NCBI GenBank assembly: GCA_024643585.1
Contig: JAHEMP010000134.1
Coordinates: forward strand, 1-6,624
DNA length: 6,624 bases
From: Crocinitomicaceae bacterium
GTDB lineage: Bacteria > Bacteroidota > Bacteroidia > Flavobacteriales_D > Crocinitomicaceae
Reading direction: 5' to 3'
The notes beneath the pieces are model-generated. The model saw nothing but the letters and a program-made list of their open reading frames with translations, was not told the origin of the DNA and searched no databases. Within the stretch, counting starts at the first letter, position 1. Each line of letters opens with the position of its first letter. Made by a program: the position numbers and the translations under genes. Shown here piece by piece: positions 1 to 5,959 of this stretch.

Positions 1-1
1 C

Positions 2-388
2 TATCAATGGGTAAAAAATGGAAATGATTTGCTCAATGAAACAAATCAAACCCTTTCTATTGCTCCTCCAGACGGCGATTTTCAAGTCTATGTTGTAAGT
101 AGCGACGGATGTCCCTCTATCTCAACTCCATATTTTGCAATTTTAGATATTGATGAATTGGATTTATCCAAAGCCGTTCTATTCCCGAACCCGTCCACAG
201 ATCAATTTACTTTGAAAACAGAAGAAAATATTGAAAAAGTGAGAGCATACAATGAACTTGGTATGGAGCTTGAATTAAGGATGATTAATCAAGGCAATTA
301 TAGTACTTTAGGATGGCCTGCAGGTATCTATTTTGTAAACGTAGAAACGGATAACAGAATATTTCAACTAAAATTATGCGTTAAATAG
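2..388 (+). CDS. T9SS type A sorting domain-containing secreted protein, C-terminal fragment
   Basis: The reading frame is open from base 2, so the true start lies left of the window; 128 codons are visible before the TAG stop. The first part (YQWVKNGNDLL, then a segment ending in SSDGCPS) resembles the Ig-like or PKD-like repeats of large Bacteroidetes surface proteins, which often read YQW...NG...GCxS. The last 70 or so residues form a type A sorting domain: LFPNPSTDQF opens it, WPAGIYFVNV is the conserved near-terminal strand, and a short basic end (KLCVK) closes it. In this family the domain directs a protein, after Sec export, through the type IX secretion system to the cell surface or medium. 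The catalytic or binding part is outside the window, so the function of the whole protein is unknown. No hairpin terminator follows. The next gene begins 51 bases downstream in the same frame. Confidence 0.88.
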   Translation, partial: YQWVKNGNDLLNETNQTLSIAPPDGDFQVYVVSSDGCPSISTPYFAILDIDELDLSKAVLFPNPSTDQFTLKTEENIEKVRAYNELGMELELRMINQGNYSTLGWPAGIYFVNVETDNRIFQLKLCVK

Positions 389-408
389 TGTTGGGGCGAA
401 GATTTTTT

Positions 409-416
409 TAATTTTG
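409..416 (+). promoter_or_regulatory. Possible -7 box for the DUF5606 gene
   Basis: TAATTTTG matches the Bacteroidetes -7 consensus TAnnTTTG. It lies 23 bases before the ATG at 440, which would leave an A-rich leader of roughly 15 to 20 bases. The only TTG upstream (391-393) is 15 bases away, shorter than the usual spacing for a -33 element. In such AT-rich DNA the match could be chance. Confidence 0.4.
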
Positions 417-439
417 ACCTTGAAAATTTAAAAACAAAC

Positions 440-1033
440 ATGGTATTATCAGGAATCATTTCCATTTCAGGACGTCCAGGACTCTTTAAAGTTGTGGCAC
501 AAGGTAAAAACAACATCATTGTTGAATCATTAGAAGACAAAAAACGTTTTCCTGCTTATTCAACAGATCGTATATCGGCATTAGAGGATATTAGTATTTA
601 TACGTATGGCGAGGACCAAGCTCTACACGAGATTTTTGATGCTATATTCAAAAAAGAAGATGGGAAAGTTTGTATCTCGCACAAAGAAAGCGAAAATAGT
701 CTTGCTGAATATTTAGAATCTATCTTACCAGATTACGATAAGGAGCGCGTTTACCCTTCTGACGTGAAGAAAATTTTTATGTGGTACAATCTTTTGCATA
801 AAGCTGGCGAATTAAAGCTTGAAGAAAAAGAAGAGAAAAAAGCAGTAAAAAAATCTGCGAAAAAGGATGAAACTACAGAAGAAACTGTATCTGAAAAACC
901 TAAAAAAGAGACGAAAGTTAAAGCTGCAACTACTGTTAAGCCAAAAGCGACTGTAAAAGCCAAACCTACCGCAAAGTCGACAGGTGGTAAAAAAGCCGTT
1001 ACTCCAAAAGGAGGAACAAGCAGAGGAAAATAA
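440..1033 (+). CDS. DUF5606 domain-containing protein with lysine-rich tail
   Basis: The 197-residue product has two parts. Residues 1 to about 121 match DUF5606 as I know it from Bacteroidetes: LSGIISISGRPGLFKVVAQ at the N-terminus, IVESLEDKKRFPAY, then LPDYDKERVYPSDVKKI and WYNLLHKA. This compact start resembles a small beta-barrel, but the family has no established function that I know of. Residues 122-197 are low-complexity and almost entirely Lys, Ala, Thr, Pro and Glu: an acidic/basic stretch (EEKEEKKAVKKSAKK) and then a strongly basic end with TVKPKA/TVKAKP-like units. There is no signal peptide or membrane segment, so it should be cytoplasmic. The tail suggests nucleic-acid or ribosome contact, which is inference only. 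ATG 440 is the sole reasonable start: the frame is open back to the TAG at 386 but contains no earlier ATG, GTG or TTG. A terminator-like hairpin follows the stop. Confidence 0.9.
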   Translation: MVLSGIISISGRPGLFKVVAQGKNNIIVESLEDKKRFPAYSTDRISALEDISIYTYGEDQALHEIFDAIFKKEDGKVCISHKESENSLAEYLESILPDYDKERVYPSDVKKIFMWYNLLHKAGELKLEEKEEKKAVKKSAKKDETTEETVSEKPKKETKVKAATTVKPKATVKAKPTAKSTGGKKAVTPKGGTSRGK

Positions 1034-1056
1034 TATTTCTTTCACTTACAAATACT

Positions 1057-1091
1057 AGAGTCGTCACGCATTAAAACGAGACGACTTTTTT
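1057..1091 (+). terminator. Rho-independent terminator-like hairpin after the DUF5606 gene
   Basis: AGTCGTC (1059-1065) pairs with GACGACT (1080-1086). Two weaker outer pairs extend it, and after an A-A mismatch an inner CG/CG pair leaves an 8-base loop. A run of six T (1086-1091) follows. It starts 24 bases after the DUF5606 stop, so it most simply ends that transcript. It also finishes only 13 bases before the pepF ATG, so pepF needs either read-through or a promoter overlapping the hairpin. Confidence 0.7.
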
Positions 1092-1104
1092 AATTTAATA
1101 AAAT

Positions 1105-2814
1105 ATGAAACTAGAAAGGCCTTCACGAACTTTTGTCGACAATGATCTCAAAATCAATTCATGGGAAGTAATACTCCCCTATTTTGAAGATTTAGTAAAT
1201 CGTAAAATCAACAACCAAAATGATCTTGAAAATTGGCTAAAAGACAAAAGTGAATTAGATGCTATTTTAGAAGAAGATATGGCTTGGCGCTATATTAGAA
1301 TGACAGTTGATACCACCAATGAAGATTTTTCAAAGAGCTATGCATTTTTTGTCAACGAAATAGCTCCAAAGGCCGCACCTTTCGATGATATTTTAAATAA
1401 AAAACTGATTAATTCTCCAGGTCGAGAAGAATTAGAAAAAAATGACGCTTATCGAATTTACTTTAGAAGTGTAAATAAAAGTATCGAGTTGTTTCGTGAA
1501 GAAAACATTCCTCTTGAAACACAAATTCAAACTAAAAGTTCTGAATACGGCAACATTTCAGGTGCTCAAAACATTGAATGGGAAGGAAAAACAATTACTA
1601 TGCAGCAAGCCTCGAATCTTCTAAAAAAGCAAGATGAGAAAATTCGAAAGTTGGCTTTTGAAAAAATCAGTTCACGTCGCGCCGAAGACATTGAAGCAAT
1701 GGAAACGCTGTTCGACGATTTGGTGAAACTGAGACACCAAGTTGCAATAAATGCAGGATTTAAAAACTATCGAGACTACAAATTTGAGGCATTGGGTCGT
1801 TTTGATTACACAGCTCAAGATTGCTTTAATTTTCACAATTCAATCAAGGAACATATCGTTCCATTGGTGAATGAAATAAGAAAAAAACACGCAACGAAAC
1901 TTTCAAGTGGGAAAATAAAACCTTGGAATACAGAGGTCGACCCAGATGGACTAGAAGCTCTAGAACCCTTCAAGGATGGAGAAGAGCTTTTGGAAAAAAC
2001 CAAACTGATTTTCCATAAAATGGATCCTTATTTCGGCAATTGCTTACAGACAATGGAAGAACTGGAACACTTGGATTTAGATTCTAAAAATGGAAAGTCC
2101 CCTGGTGGATATAATTATCCTTTGTACGAAATTGGCGTTCCTTTTATTTTCATGAATGCAGCGGGAGCTCAACGAGATGTAGTCACGATGATTCACGAGG
2201 GAGGTCATGCTGTTCACTCTTTCCTATCTCGAGAATTGCCTATTACGGCTTTCAAAAATTTGCCTTCTGAAGTGGCCGAATTGGCTTCTATGAGCATGGA
2301 ATTACTTTCGATGGAACATTGGAATGATTTTTATTCCGATGAAAATGACCTAAAAAAAGCAAAACGTGAACAGCTCGAGGGTATTTTGAAAGTTTTACCT
2401 TGGATTGCTACCATTGATGCATTTCAACATTGGATTTATACTCATCCTTCACATACCAGAGAAGAGCGTAAGAAGGAATGGTTGAATTTGCAAAAAGAAT
2501 ATGGAAATCCATATGTGGATTGGTCAGAATATGAAGATAGTCTAACCTATGCTTGGCACAGACAATTGCACCTTTTCGAGGTTCCTTTTTATTACATCGA
2601 ATATGGAATTTCTCAACTCGGCGCACTTGGAATATGGAAAAATAGTCTTGAAAATAAATCAAAAGCACTGACCGATTATAAAAATGCATTGCGCATAGGT
2701 TACACAAAAGATATTCCGAAAATTTATGAAACGGCTAATTTGAATTTTGACTTTAGCTCGAATACTGTAAAAAAATTAGCGGTGTTTACAAAAGGCAAAC
2801 TTGAAGAACTGTAA
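1105..2814 (+). CDS. pepF: M3 family oligoendopeptidase (oligoendopeptidase F type)
   Basis: The 569-residue protein has the normal length for the M3B subfamily of zinc metallopeptidases, which cleave short peptides in the cytoplasm. The zinc motif HEGGH is at residues 364-368 within TMIHEGGHAVHSF: H364 and H368 would bind zinc and E365 act as the base. Aligned with thimet oligopeptidase from memory, E392 in SEVAELASM is the third zinc ligand and E399 matches the later conserved Glu. The C-terminal signature is also present: H485 and H489 in AWHRQLHLFEVPF, then YYIEYGISQLGALGIW (496-511), which supplies substrate-contacting Tyr residues in this family. The helical N-terminal half contains YGNISGAQNIEWEGK and KNYRDYKFEALGRFDYT, typical of PepF-like proteins. 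There is no signal peptide, in keeping with a role in peptide turnover. The start is preceded by AT-rich sequence without a Shine-Dalgarno. No clear terminator follows the stop. The enzyme family is secure; the pepF symbol is by family resemblance. Confidence 0.95.
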   Translation: MKLERPSRTFVDNDLKINSWEVILPYFEDLVNRKINNQNDLENWLKDKSELDAILEEDMAWRYIRMTVDTTNEDFSKSYAFFVNEIAPKAAPFDDILNKKLINSPGREELEKNDAYRIYFRSVNKSIELFREENIPLETQIQTKSSEYGNISGAQNIEWEGKTITMQQASNLLKKQDEKIRKLAFEKISSRRAEDIEAMETLFDDLVKLRHQVAINAGFKNYRDYKFEALGRFDYTAQDCFNFHNSIKEHIVPLVNEIRKKHATKLSSGKIKPWNTEVDPDGLEALEPFKDGEELLEKTKLIFHKMDPYFGNCLQTMEELEHLDLDSKNGKSPGGYNYPLYEIGVPFIFMNAAGAQRDVVTMIHEGGHAVHSFLSRELPITAFKNLPSEVAELASMSMELLSMEHWNDFYSDENDLKKAKREQLEGILKVLPWIATIDAFQHWIYTHPSHTREERKKEWLNLQKEYGNPYVDWSEYEDSLTYAWHRQLHLFEVPFYYIEYGISQLGALGIWKNSLENKSKALTDYKNALRIGYTKDIPKIYETANLNFDFSSNTVKKLAVFTKGKLEEL

Positions 2815-2888
2815 TTGCGCTCTATAATCTTCAACCGAAATTCAATTATTTTCGTTTGGTTAGTTGTAAACTGTAATTAACTAGTGCT

Positions 2889-4409
2889 ATGAAAATGATT
2901 GTTACCTCTATTTTGTTTATAGTGCTGTCATATTCAGCCATATGTCAAACGACCTATTCCAAGGTTATTCATGAACAAAATTACACTGGAATTCAATCCA
3001 ATGGAACCTTTAGAAATGATAACGGTGAATTGATCTTTTCGGGAAACTTTGAATTCGGCCGCTCTCACGTTTCAAAGATTGATTCTACCGGCAACCCTGT
3101 TTGGACCAAAACATTCAATCTAAGCGACCAAAACGGATTTTTTGACCATTTCATTCAGAAGGATCAAATTATTAGATTGATTGATAGTAATTTCTTGTTA
3201 ACAAGAAACTTAGTTGACTGGTCGAGTGGGAAAACGTTATGTTATTTAATTAAATTTTCTGAAAGTGGAACTTTATTGTGGTCTAAAAGAACGCACAAGA
3301 ATGATGCGAGCAATACATGGTCCTCTTTCTCTTTGGAAATGGACAACGGTAAAATTTTACATGCTTTAACTCCTGCTGGTAGCGGAAAACTAGATATCGT
3401 AAGGCTAAATTCCAATGGGATAATTGAAAACCAAATCAATCTCGATATTGATAATTCTGCTGAGCCAGTCGCTTTTGTAAAGGATGGAATGATCGGTTAT
3501 CTGATCTTAAAAACGAGCATTAACTCGTGTTTTGTTGTCAAAATTGATTCTATTGGATCCATTATGGAAACGAAGAAAATTACTGATTTCGTTCCTGTTG
3601 ACGGAACGATGCACAATTCCAGTTTGTTTGTCATTGGTCAAAGTACAAATGGGATGCAACTAACTGCAAAATTGGATTATTCCACTGATTCTGTTTATTT
3701 TCTTAACAGCACAAATGGCGACCAGAAACGAATAAAGTCCATAAACAATGAATTATTTATCATTACGAATAATTTCACGTTTGGAACTATCATTAACGTA
3801 GATTTTACGAATGCTATAACAAAGGAATCATCCTATAATGGCTCCCCAATTAATTTGTATTCAGTTGATGCTGAACGCTTTCTTTCCATCTGCAATGGAC
3901 CAACTTACGGGATTAAACAATTTGGTGATCCTCAAGTAGGCATTGCTCTTTTTGACTCTGTTGGGATGGGTAATTCTTTTTGTTTCAGTCCGCCCAACGT
4001 CACGACTAATCTTCTTTCCTATTCAACACTTTTGAGCCATGATACATTATTATCGAATACATCACCATTATCAGTTGCTGATACTTTAACTGTTAATTGG
4101 CTTGATGGAAATTTGTTCGTCGGTTTAGGTTGTGTCGACAATCTCGGGGGAGTTGAAGAACAAACGAATGAAAAGAGTATTGTACTCGTACCGAACCCGA
4201 GTGAAACTCATTTTTCTATTAATTCAGACAAACCAATAAATGCTGTTGTAAAAGTTCTAAATTTTGAAGGAAAAGAAGTTAAAACCGCCAATATTAATGG
4301 AATTACCTTGCAAATTGAAACTGAAAACTTTGAGAGCGGAATATATCTTGTCAGATTAATATTAGAAAATGGTTTAATGATAAATAAAAAGCTCATTATT
4401 ATGCATTAA
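2889..4409 (+). CDS. Secreted T9SS type A sorting domain protein with propeller-like repeats
   Basis: The 506-residue product begins with a Sec signal peptide: MK, a hydrophobic core at residues 4-16, then SAICQ, with cleavage probably near residues 19-20. The Cys at 19 is preceded by AI rather than a lipobox, so a lipoprotein is unlikely. The body carries loose repeats of the form VxKIDSxGxxxWxK: HVSKIDSTGNPVWTK (60-74), YLIKFSESGTLLWSK (119-133), DIVRLNSNGII (169-179) and FVVKIDSIGSIMETK (215-229). These resemble beta-propeller blades common in Bacteroidetes surface proteins. A Ser/Thr/Leu-rich stretch (about 371-402) precedes the terminal domain. Residues 432-506 are a type A sorting domain with VPNPSETHF (434-442), VVKVLNFEGKEV and SGIYLVRL (483-490), ending KKLIIMH. 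It should cross the inner membrane by Sec and the outer membrane by the type IX system. No catalytic motif is visible, so the cargo function is unknown. ATG 2889 is chosen because MK precedes the core; a second in-frame ATG lies two codons later. Confidence 0.9.
   Translation: MKMIVTSILFIVLSYSAICQTTYSKVIHEQNYTGIQSNGTFRNDNGELIFSGNFEFGRSHVSKIDSTGNPVWTKTFNLSDQNGFFDHFIQKDQIIRLIDSNFLLTRNLVDWSSGKTLCYLIKFSESGTLLWSKRTHKNDASNTWSSFSLEMDNGKILHALTPAGSGKLDIVRLNSNGIIENQINLDIDNSAEPVAFVKDGMIGYLILKTSINSCFVVKIDSIGSIMETKKITDFVPVDGTMHNSSLFVIGQSTNGMQLTAKLDYSTDSVYFLNSTNGDQKRIKSINNELFIITNNFTFGTIINVDFTNAITKESSYNGSPINLYSVDAERFLSICNGPTYGIKQFGDPQVGIALFDSVGMGNSFCFSPPNVTTNLLSYSTLLSHDTLLSNTSPLSVADTLTVNWLDGNLFVGLGCVDNLGGVEEQTNEKSIVLVPNPSETHFSINSDKPINAVVKVLNFEGKEVKTANINGITLQIETENFESGIYLVRLILENGLMINKKLIIMH
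3191..3208. repeat. 18-bp perfect palindrome inside the T9SS cargo gene
   Basis: TTTCTTGTTAACAAGAAA reads identically on both strands and stops at an A/C mismatch on its flanks. It lies in frame within the coding sequence, around the residues NFLLTRN. No T-run follows it, so it is not a terminator. It could be a protein-binding site, or simply chance in AT-rich DNA. Confidence 0.6.
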
Positions 4410-4505
4410 GCCCTTGTTTTCGAATATTATAACATTTCACTTGTATTCCTTGGATTCAAATTAATAGTAATACTTACTTAACTCTAAGCATAAAAATATT
4501 GACAT

Positions 4506-4535
4506 AAAAAAACCAGTTATTTCTAACTGGTTTTT
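4506..4535. terminator. Bidirectional Rho-independent terminator between the T9SS gene and the tRNA
   Basis: AACCAGTTA (4511-4519) pairs with TAACTGGTT (4524-4532) around a 4-base loop, giving 9 base pairs, and A/T pairs extend it to 12. On the plus strand five T follow the stem, serving the gene ending at 4409. On the minus strand the loop reads GAAA, a stable tetraloop, and seven T follow, serving the tRNA. On that strand the stem begins essentially at the tRNA CCA end. It is the strongest terminator in the window. Confidence 0.85.
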
Positions 4536-4611
4536 GGTAGCGAGAGGGAGATTTGAACTCCCGACCTCCGGGTTATGAATCCGGCGCTCTAACCAACTGA
4601 GCTACCTCGCC
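4535..4611 (-). tRNA. tRNA with CAU anticodon, probably elongator tRNA-Met
   Basis: The minus strand folds as a complete 77-base cloverleaf with encoded CCA. The acceptor 5' strand GGCGAGG pairs with UCUCGCU, with G-U wobbles at 1-72 and 7-66, and the discriminator is A. The D arm is GCUC/GAGC with an AGUUGGUUA loop. The anticodon arm is CCGGA-UUCAUAA-CCCGG, and the T arm is GGGAG-UUCAAAU-CUCCC. The anticodon CAU is encoded at 4575-4577. A C11-G24 pair in the D stem favours an elongator over an initiator. CAU is also carried by the lysidine-modified tRNA-Ile that reads AUA. E. coli tRNA-Ile2 has C4-G69 and C5-G68, whereas this gene has G4-C69 and A5-U68, so Met is preferred. A -7 box lies just upstream and a strong terminator just downstream, so the gene looks like its own transcription unit. 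Confidence 0.95.
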
Positions 4612-4628
4612 ATGTGCGTTTCGGGGTG

Positions 4629-4636
4629 CAAATATA
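4629..4636 (-). promoter_or_regulatory. Promoter -7 box for the CAU tRNA
   Basis: On the minus strand this reads TATATTTG, an exact match to the Bacteroidetes TAnnTTTG consensus. It lies 17 bases before the first base of the tRNA, so transcription would start roughly 10 to 13 bases before the mature 5' end. No TTG-like -33 element is visible at the usual distance. Confidence 0.7.
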
Positions 4637-4693
4637 ATAGTTTTTTGAATTTCACTATCCCCTAAAAAGAAATATTTTAAATTGTTTATCCGA

Positions 4694-5443
4694 TTAGGAT
4701 CTGTCTTCTTCAAAAAGAACTTTTGTATTGTGCTTCAAGGTTCTCAAAACCAAAGAAATACTTAATGCAACTACTAAAACTACAGTGTAATTTGAATTCC
4801 ATTCTAATTTTCCATTATTGAAAAAATTACGCAATAAATCAATAAACAAGAATCCTATTATCGTTGCCGTAACTCCTGAATATTCTCTTCTTAAAATTGT
4901 TTTAATTGAAAACGGAATCTGTCCTTTCACATAATTTTTCATACTTGGCCAAAAAGGCGGTACGGACATAGACCAATCAACATAAGAATCTCCGAATTTT
5001 CTTTCCAAAAATCGCTCTTCTGCAAACATGATTCTTTCGTAGTACAACCAAAATAGCAATGAAACCAAAATCACATACCAAAAATTGAATGTATACATGA
5101 CAATTCCTATCCACATAAAGTAATTACCTAGATATAATGGATGACGGACTGTGGAATAAATACCCTTTGTGTTAAGCGCTTCTGCAACTTGCTCTTTGGT
5201 ATTTCTTCCAGAGGTGTTTTTATTGCTGGTTCCTATAGCTATACCCCTGATAATCTGACCAATTAAAGAAATTAACGAACAGATTATCAACATAACACAA
5301 TACAAATCATCGTTTTCATTAAGGAATTGATAATCAGTAAAGTATACTACTGGCACGGCCAGTACAAACAATATTACAGGTATTTGCCCTCTATATTTGA
5401 ACAAGAGATTACCGTTTTTTTCGAAAGAATGAACTAGAGCCAT
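4694..5443 (-). CDS. Isoprenylcysteine carboxyl methyltransferase / phospholipid methyltransferase family membrane protein
   Basis: The 249-residue protein is hydrophobic with about six candidate membrane segments (near 21-36, 48-66, 104-119, 121-135, 190-205 and 219-234). Its core matches the membrane methyltransferases of the ICMT/PEMT superfamily, which use S-adenosylmethionine. NTKGIYSTVRHPLYLGNY (91-108) is the conserved G-Y-x-x-V-R-H-P-x-Y-x-G motif. AEERFLERKFGDSYVDW (141-157) carries the E-E-x-x-L...FG-x-x-Y motif, and VPPFWP (161-166) matches the closing VPxFxP motif. Related enzymes methylate prenylated cysteine, phosphatidylethanolamine or, in Leptospira LmtA, the lipid A 1-phosphate; the substrate here cannot be read from sequence. 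About 83 residues with two more hydrophobic segments follow the catalytic core, more than I expect for the family. The gene is divergent from the START-like gene across 62 bases. It lies upstream of the tRNA on the same strand with no clear terminator between them. Confidence 0.85.
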   Translation of the reverse strand: MALVHSFEKNGNLLFKYRGQIPVILFVLAVPVVYFTDYQFLNENDDLYCVMLIICSLISLIGQIIRGIAIGTSNKNTSGRNTKEQVAEALNTKGIYSTVRHPLYLGNYFMWIGIVMYTFNFWYVILVSLLFWLYYERIMFAEERFLERKFGDSYVDWSMSVPPFWPSMKNYVKGQIPFSIKTILRREYSGVTATIIGFLFIDLLRNFFNNGKLEWNSNYTVVLVVALSISLVLRTLKHNTKVLFEEDRS

Positions 5444-5457
5444 TGAAAAGTTTTAAG

Positions 5458-5465
5458 TATATTTC
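5458..5465 (+). promoter_or_regulatory. Weak candidate -7 box for the START-like gene
   Basis: TATATTTC differs from the TAnnTTTG consensus only in its last base and lies 40 bases before the ATG at 5506 in the 62-bp divergent spacer. No well-placed -33 TTG is visible. No consensus box is visible on the minus strand for the methyltransferase gene. Confidence 0.3.
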
Positions 5466-5505
5466 GGGTTTAACAATGCGAAGTTATAATTAATTAATAA
5501 ACTAA

Positions 5506-5895
5506 ATGCCCGAGAAAAAGAAATTTGAACTCGAATTCCTACTAAATACGTCTCCAAAAGTCCTAGAGAACATGCTTTTTACTCCGAGTGGATTAAGCGA
5601 ATGGTTTGCTGAAGATGTCAACATTAACGAGGATATTTACACATTTATATGGGATGGAAGTGAGGAAGATGCACGTCTTTTGACCAAGAAAAGTGGTGAG
5701 AAAATAAAATGGCAAAAAAAGGATGACGAAGACGAAGGTCTAGATACATATTTTCAGTTCCATTACGAAATAGACCCCATGACAAAGACCGTTGTATTGA
5801 AAGTAACGGATTTTGAATATGAGGAAGACATGGAGGAGGCTCAAGCTCTTTGGGAATCTTTGATTGAAGGGTTAAAAAGAACATTAGGCGCATAA
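5506..5895 (+). CDS. START-like domain-containing protein
   Basis: The 129-residue protein is acidic and soluble, with no signal peptide. It matches the small START-like (SRPBCC fold) proteins found in Bacteroidetes. An N-terminal strand FELEFLLNTSPKVLENML (7-24) is followed by FTPSGLSEWFAEDV (25-38), the typical P-x-x-L-x-x-W-F-A turn of AHSA1/START-like proteins. Alternating strands come next (TFIWDG, KIKWQKKDDEDE, YFQFHYEID, KTVVLKVTDFEYE), then a long C-terminal helix (about 107-127, EEAQALWESLIEGLKRTL). The fold forms a cavity that in other members binds lipids or other hydrophobic ligands, or contacts chaperones; the ligand here is unknown. It lies 64 bases upstream of the LptF-type gene on the same strand, but that gene has its own -7 box, so co-transcription is possible rather than shown. 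ATG 5506 follows a long AT-rich leader without a Shine-Dalgarno. Confidence 0.85.
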   Translation: MPEKKKFELEFLLNTSPKVLENMLFTPSGLSEWFAEDVNINEDIYTFIWDGSEEDARLLTKKSGEKIKWQKKDDEDEGLDTYFQFHYEIDPMTKTVVLKVTDFEYEEDMEEAQALWESLIEGLKRTLGA

Positions 5896-5944
5896 TTTGC
5901 ACATATTTTCGTTTAACCATTGAAAATTCATACACTTCGATGAT

Positions 5945-5952
5945 TATCTTTG
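5945..5952 (+). promoter_or_regulatory. Promoter -7 box for the LptF/LptG-family gene
   Basis: TATCTTTG is an exact TAnnTTTG match only 7 bases before the ATG at 5960. A TTG at 5920-5922 lies 22 bases upstream and could act as the -33 element. With transcription starting a few bases after the box, the mRNA would have almost no leader. Confidence 0.65.
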
Positions 5953-5959
5953 CGTCTAC

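Noticed and set aside
29..388. A 119-codon gene starting at the TTG at base 29
   Set aside because: The frame is open to the left edge and the upstream residues (YQWVKNGND) continue the Ig-like repeat, so this is the end of a longer gene.
386..440. TAG at 386 as a broken junction joining the T9SS gene and the DUF5606 gene into one frame
   Set aside because: The two are in the same frame with no second stop between them, but the first ends with a complete sorting domain and the second starts with a complete conserved N-terminus.
751..1045. Two minus-strand reading frames rich in Phe and Ser
   Set aside because: They are the antisense of the lysine-rich tail of the DUF5606 gene, where AAA/AAG codons read as TTT/CTT. 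No family resemblance or start signal.
2408..2707. Minus-strand 99-codon reading frame inside pepF
   Set aside because: Antisense to the conserved C-terminal catalytic region of pepF; no recognisable protein features.
2940..2948. Cys at residue 19 of the T9SS protein as a lipoprotein site
   Set aside because: The preceding residues are SAI, not a lipobox ending in Gly, Ala or Ser, and the C-terminal sorting domain indicates T9SS export.
3051..3062. GAATTCGGCCGC, resembling a cloning linker
   Set aside because: It is read smoothly in frame (NFEFGRS) inside a repeat of the T9SS protein, and no other vector sequence is present.
3242..3439. Short minus-strand reading frames within the T9SS gene (also 4208-4396)
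   Set aside because: Both lie antisense to coding sequence with a clear signal peptide and sorting domain, and show no protein features of their own.
3513..3528. Small hairpin ACGAG/CTCGT followed by a few T
   Set aside because: Only a 5-bp stem inside a coding region; too weak for a terminator.
5905..5927. Hairpin ATTTTC/GAAAAT after the START-like gene
   Set aside because: Six AT-rich pairs with an 11-base loop and no T-run; it overlaps the candidate -33 region of the next gene and is probably chance.
5645..5935. Minus-strand 96-codon reading frame over the START-like gene, and another at 6109-6312 over the permease
   Set aside because: Antisense shadows of genes with clear family motifs on the plus strand.
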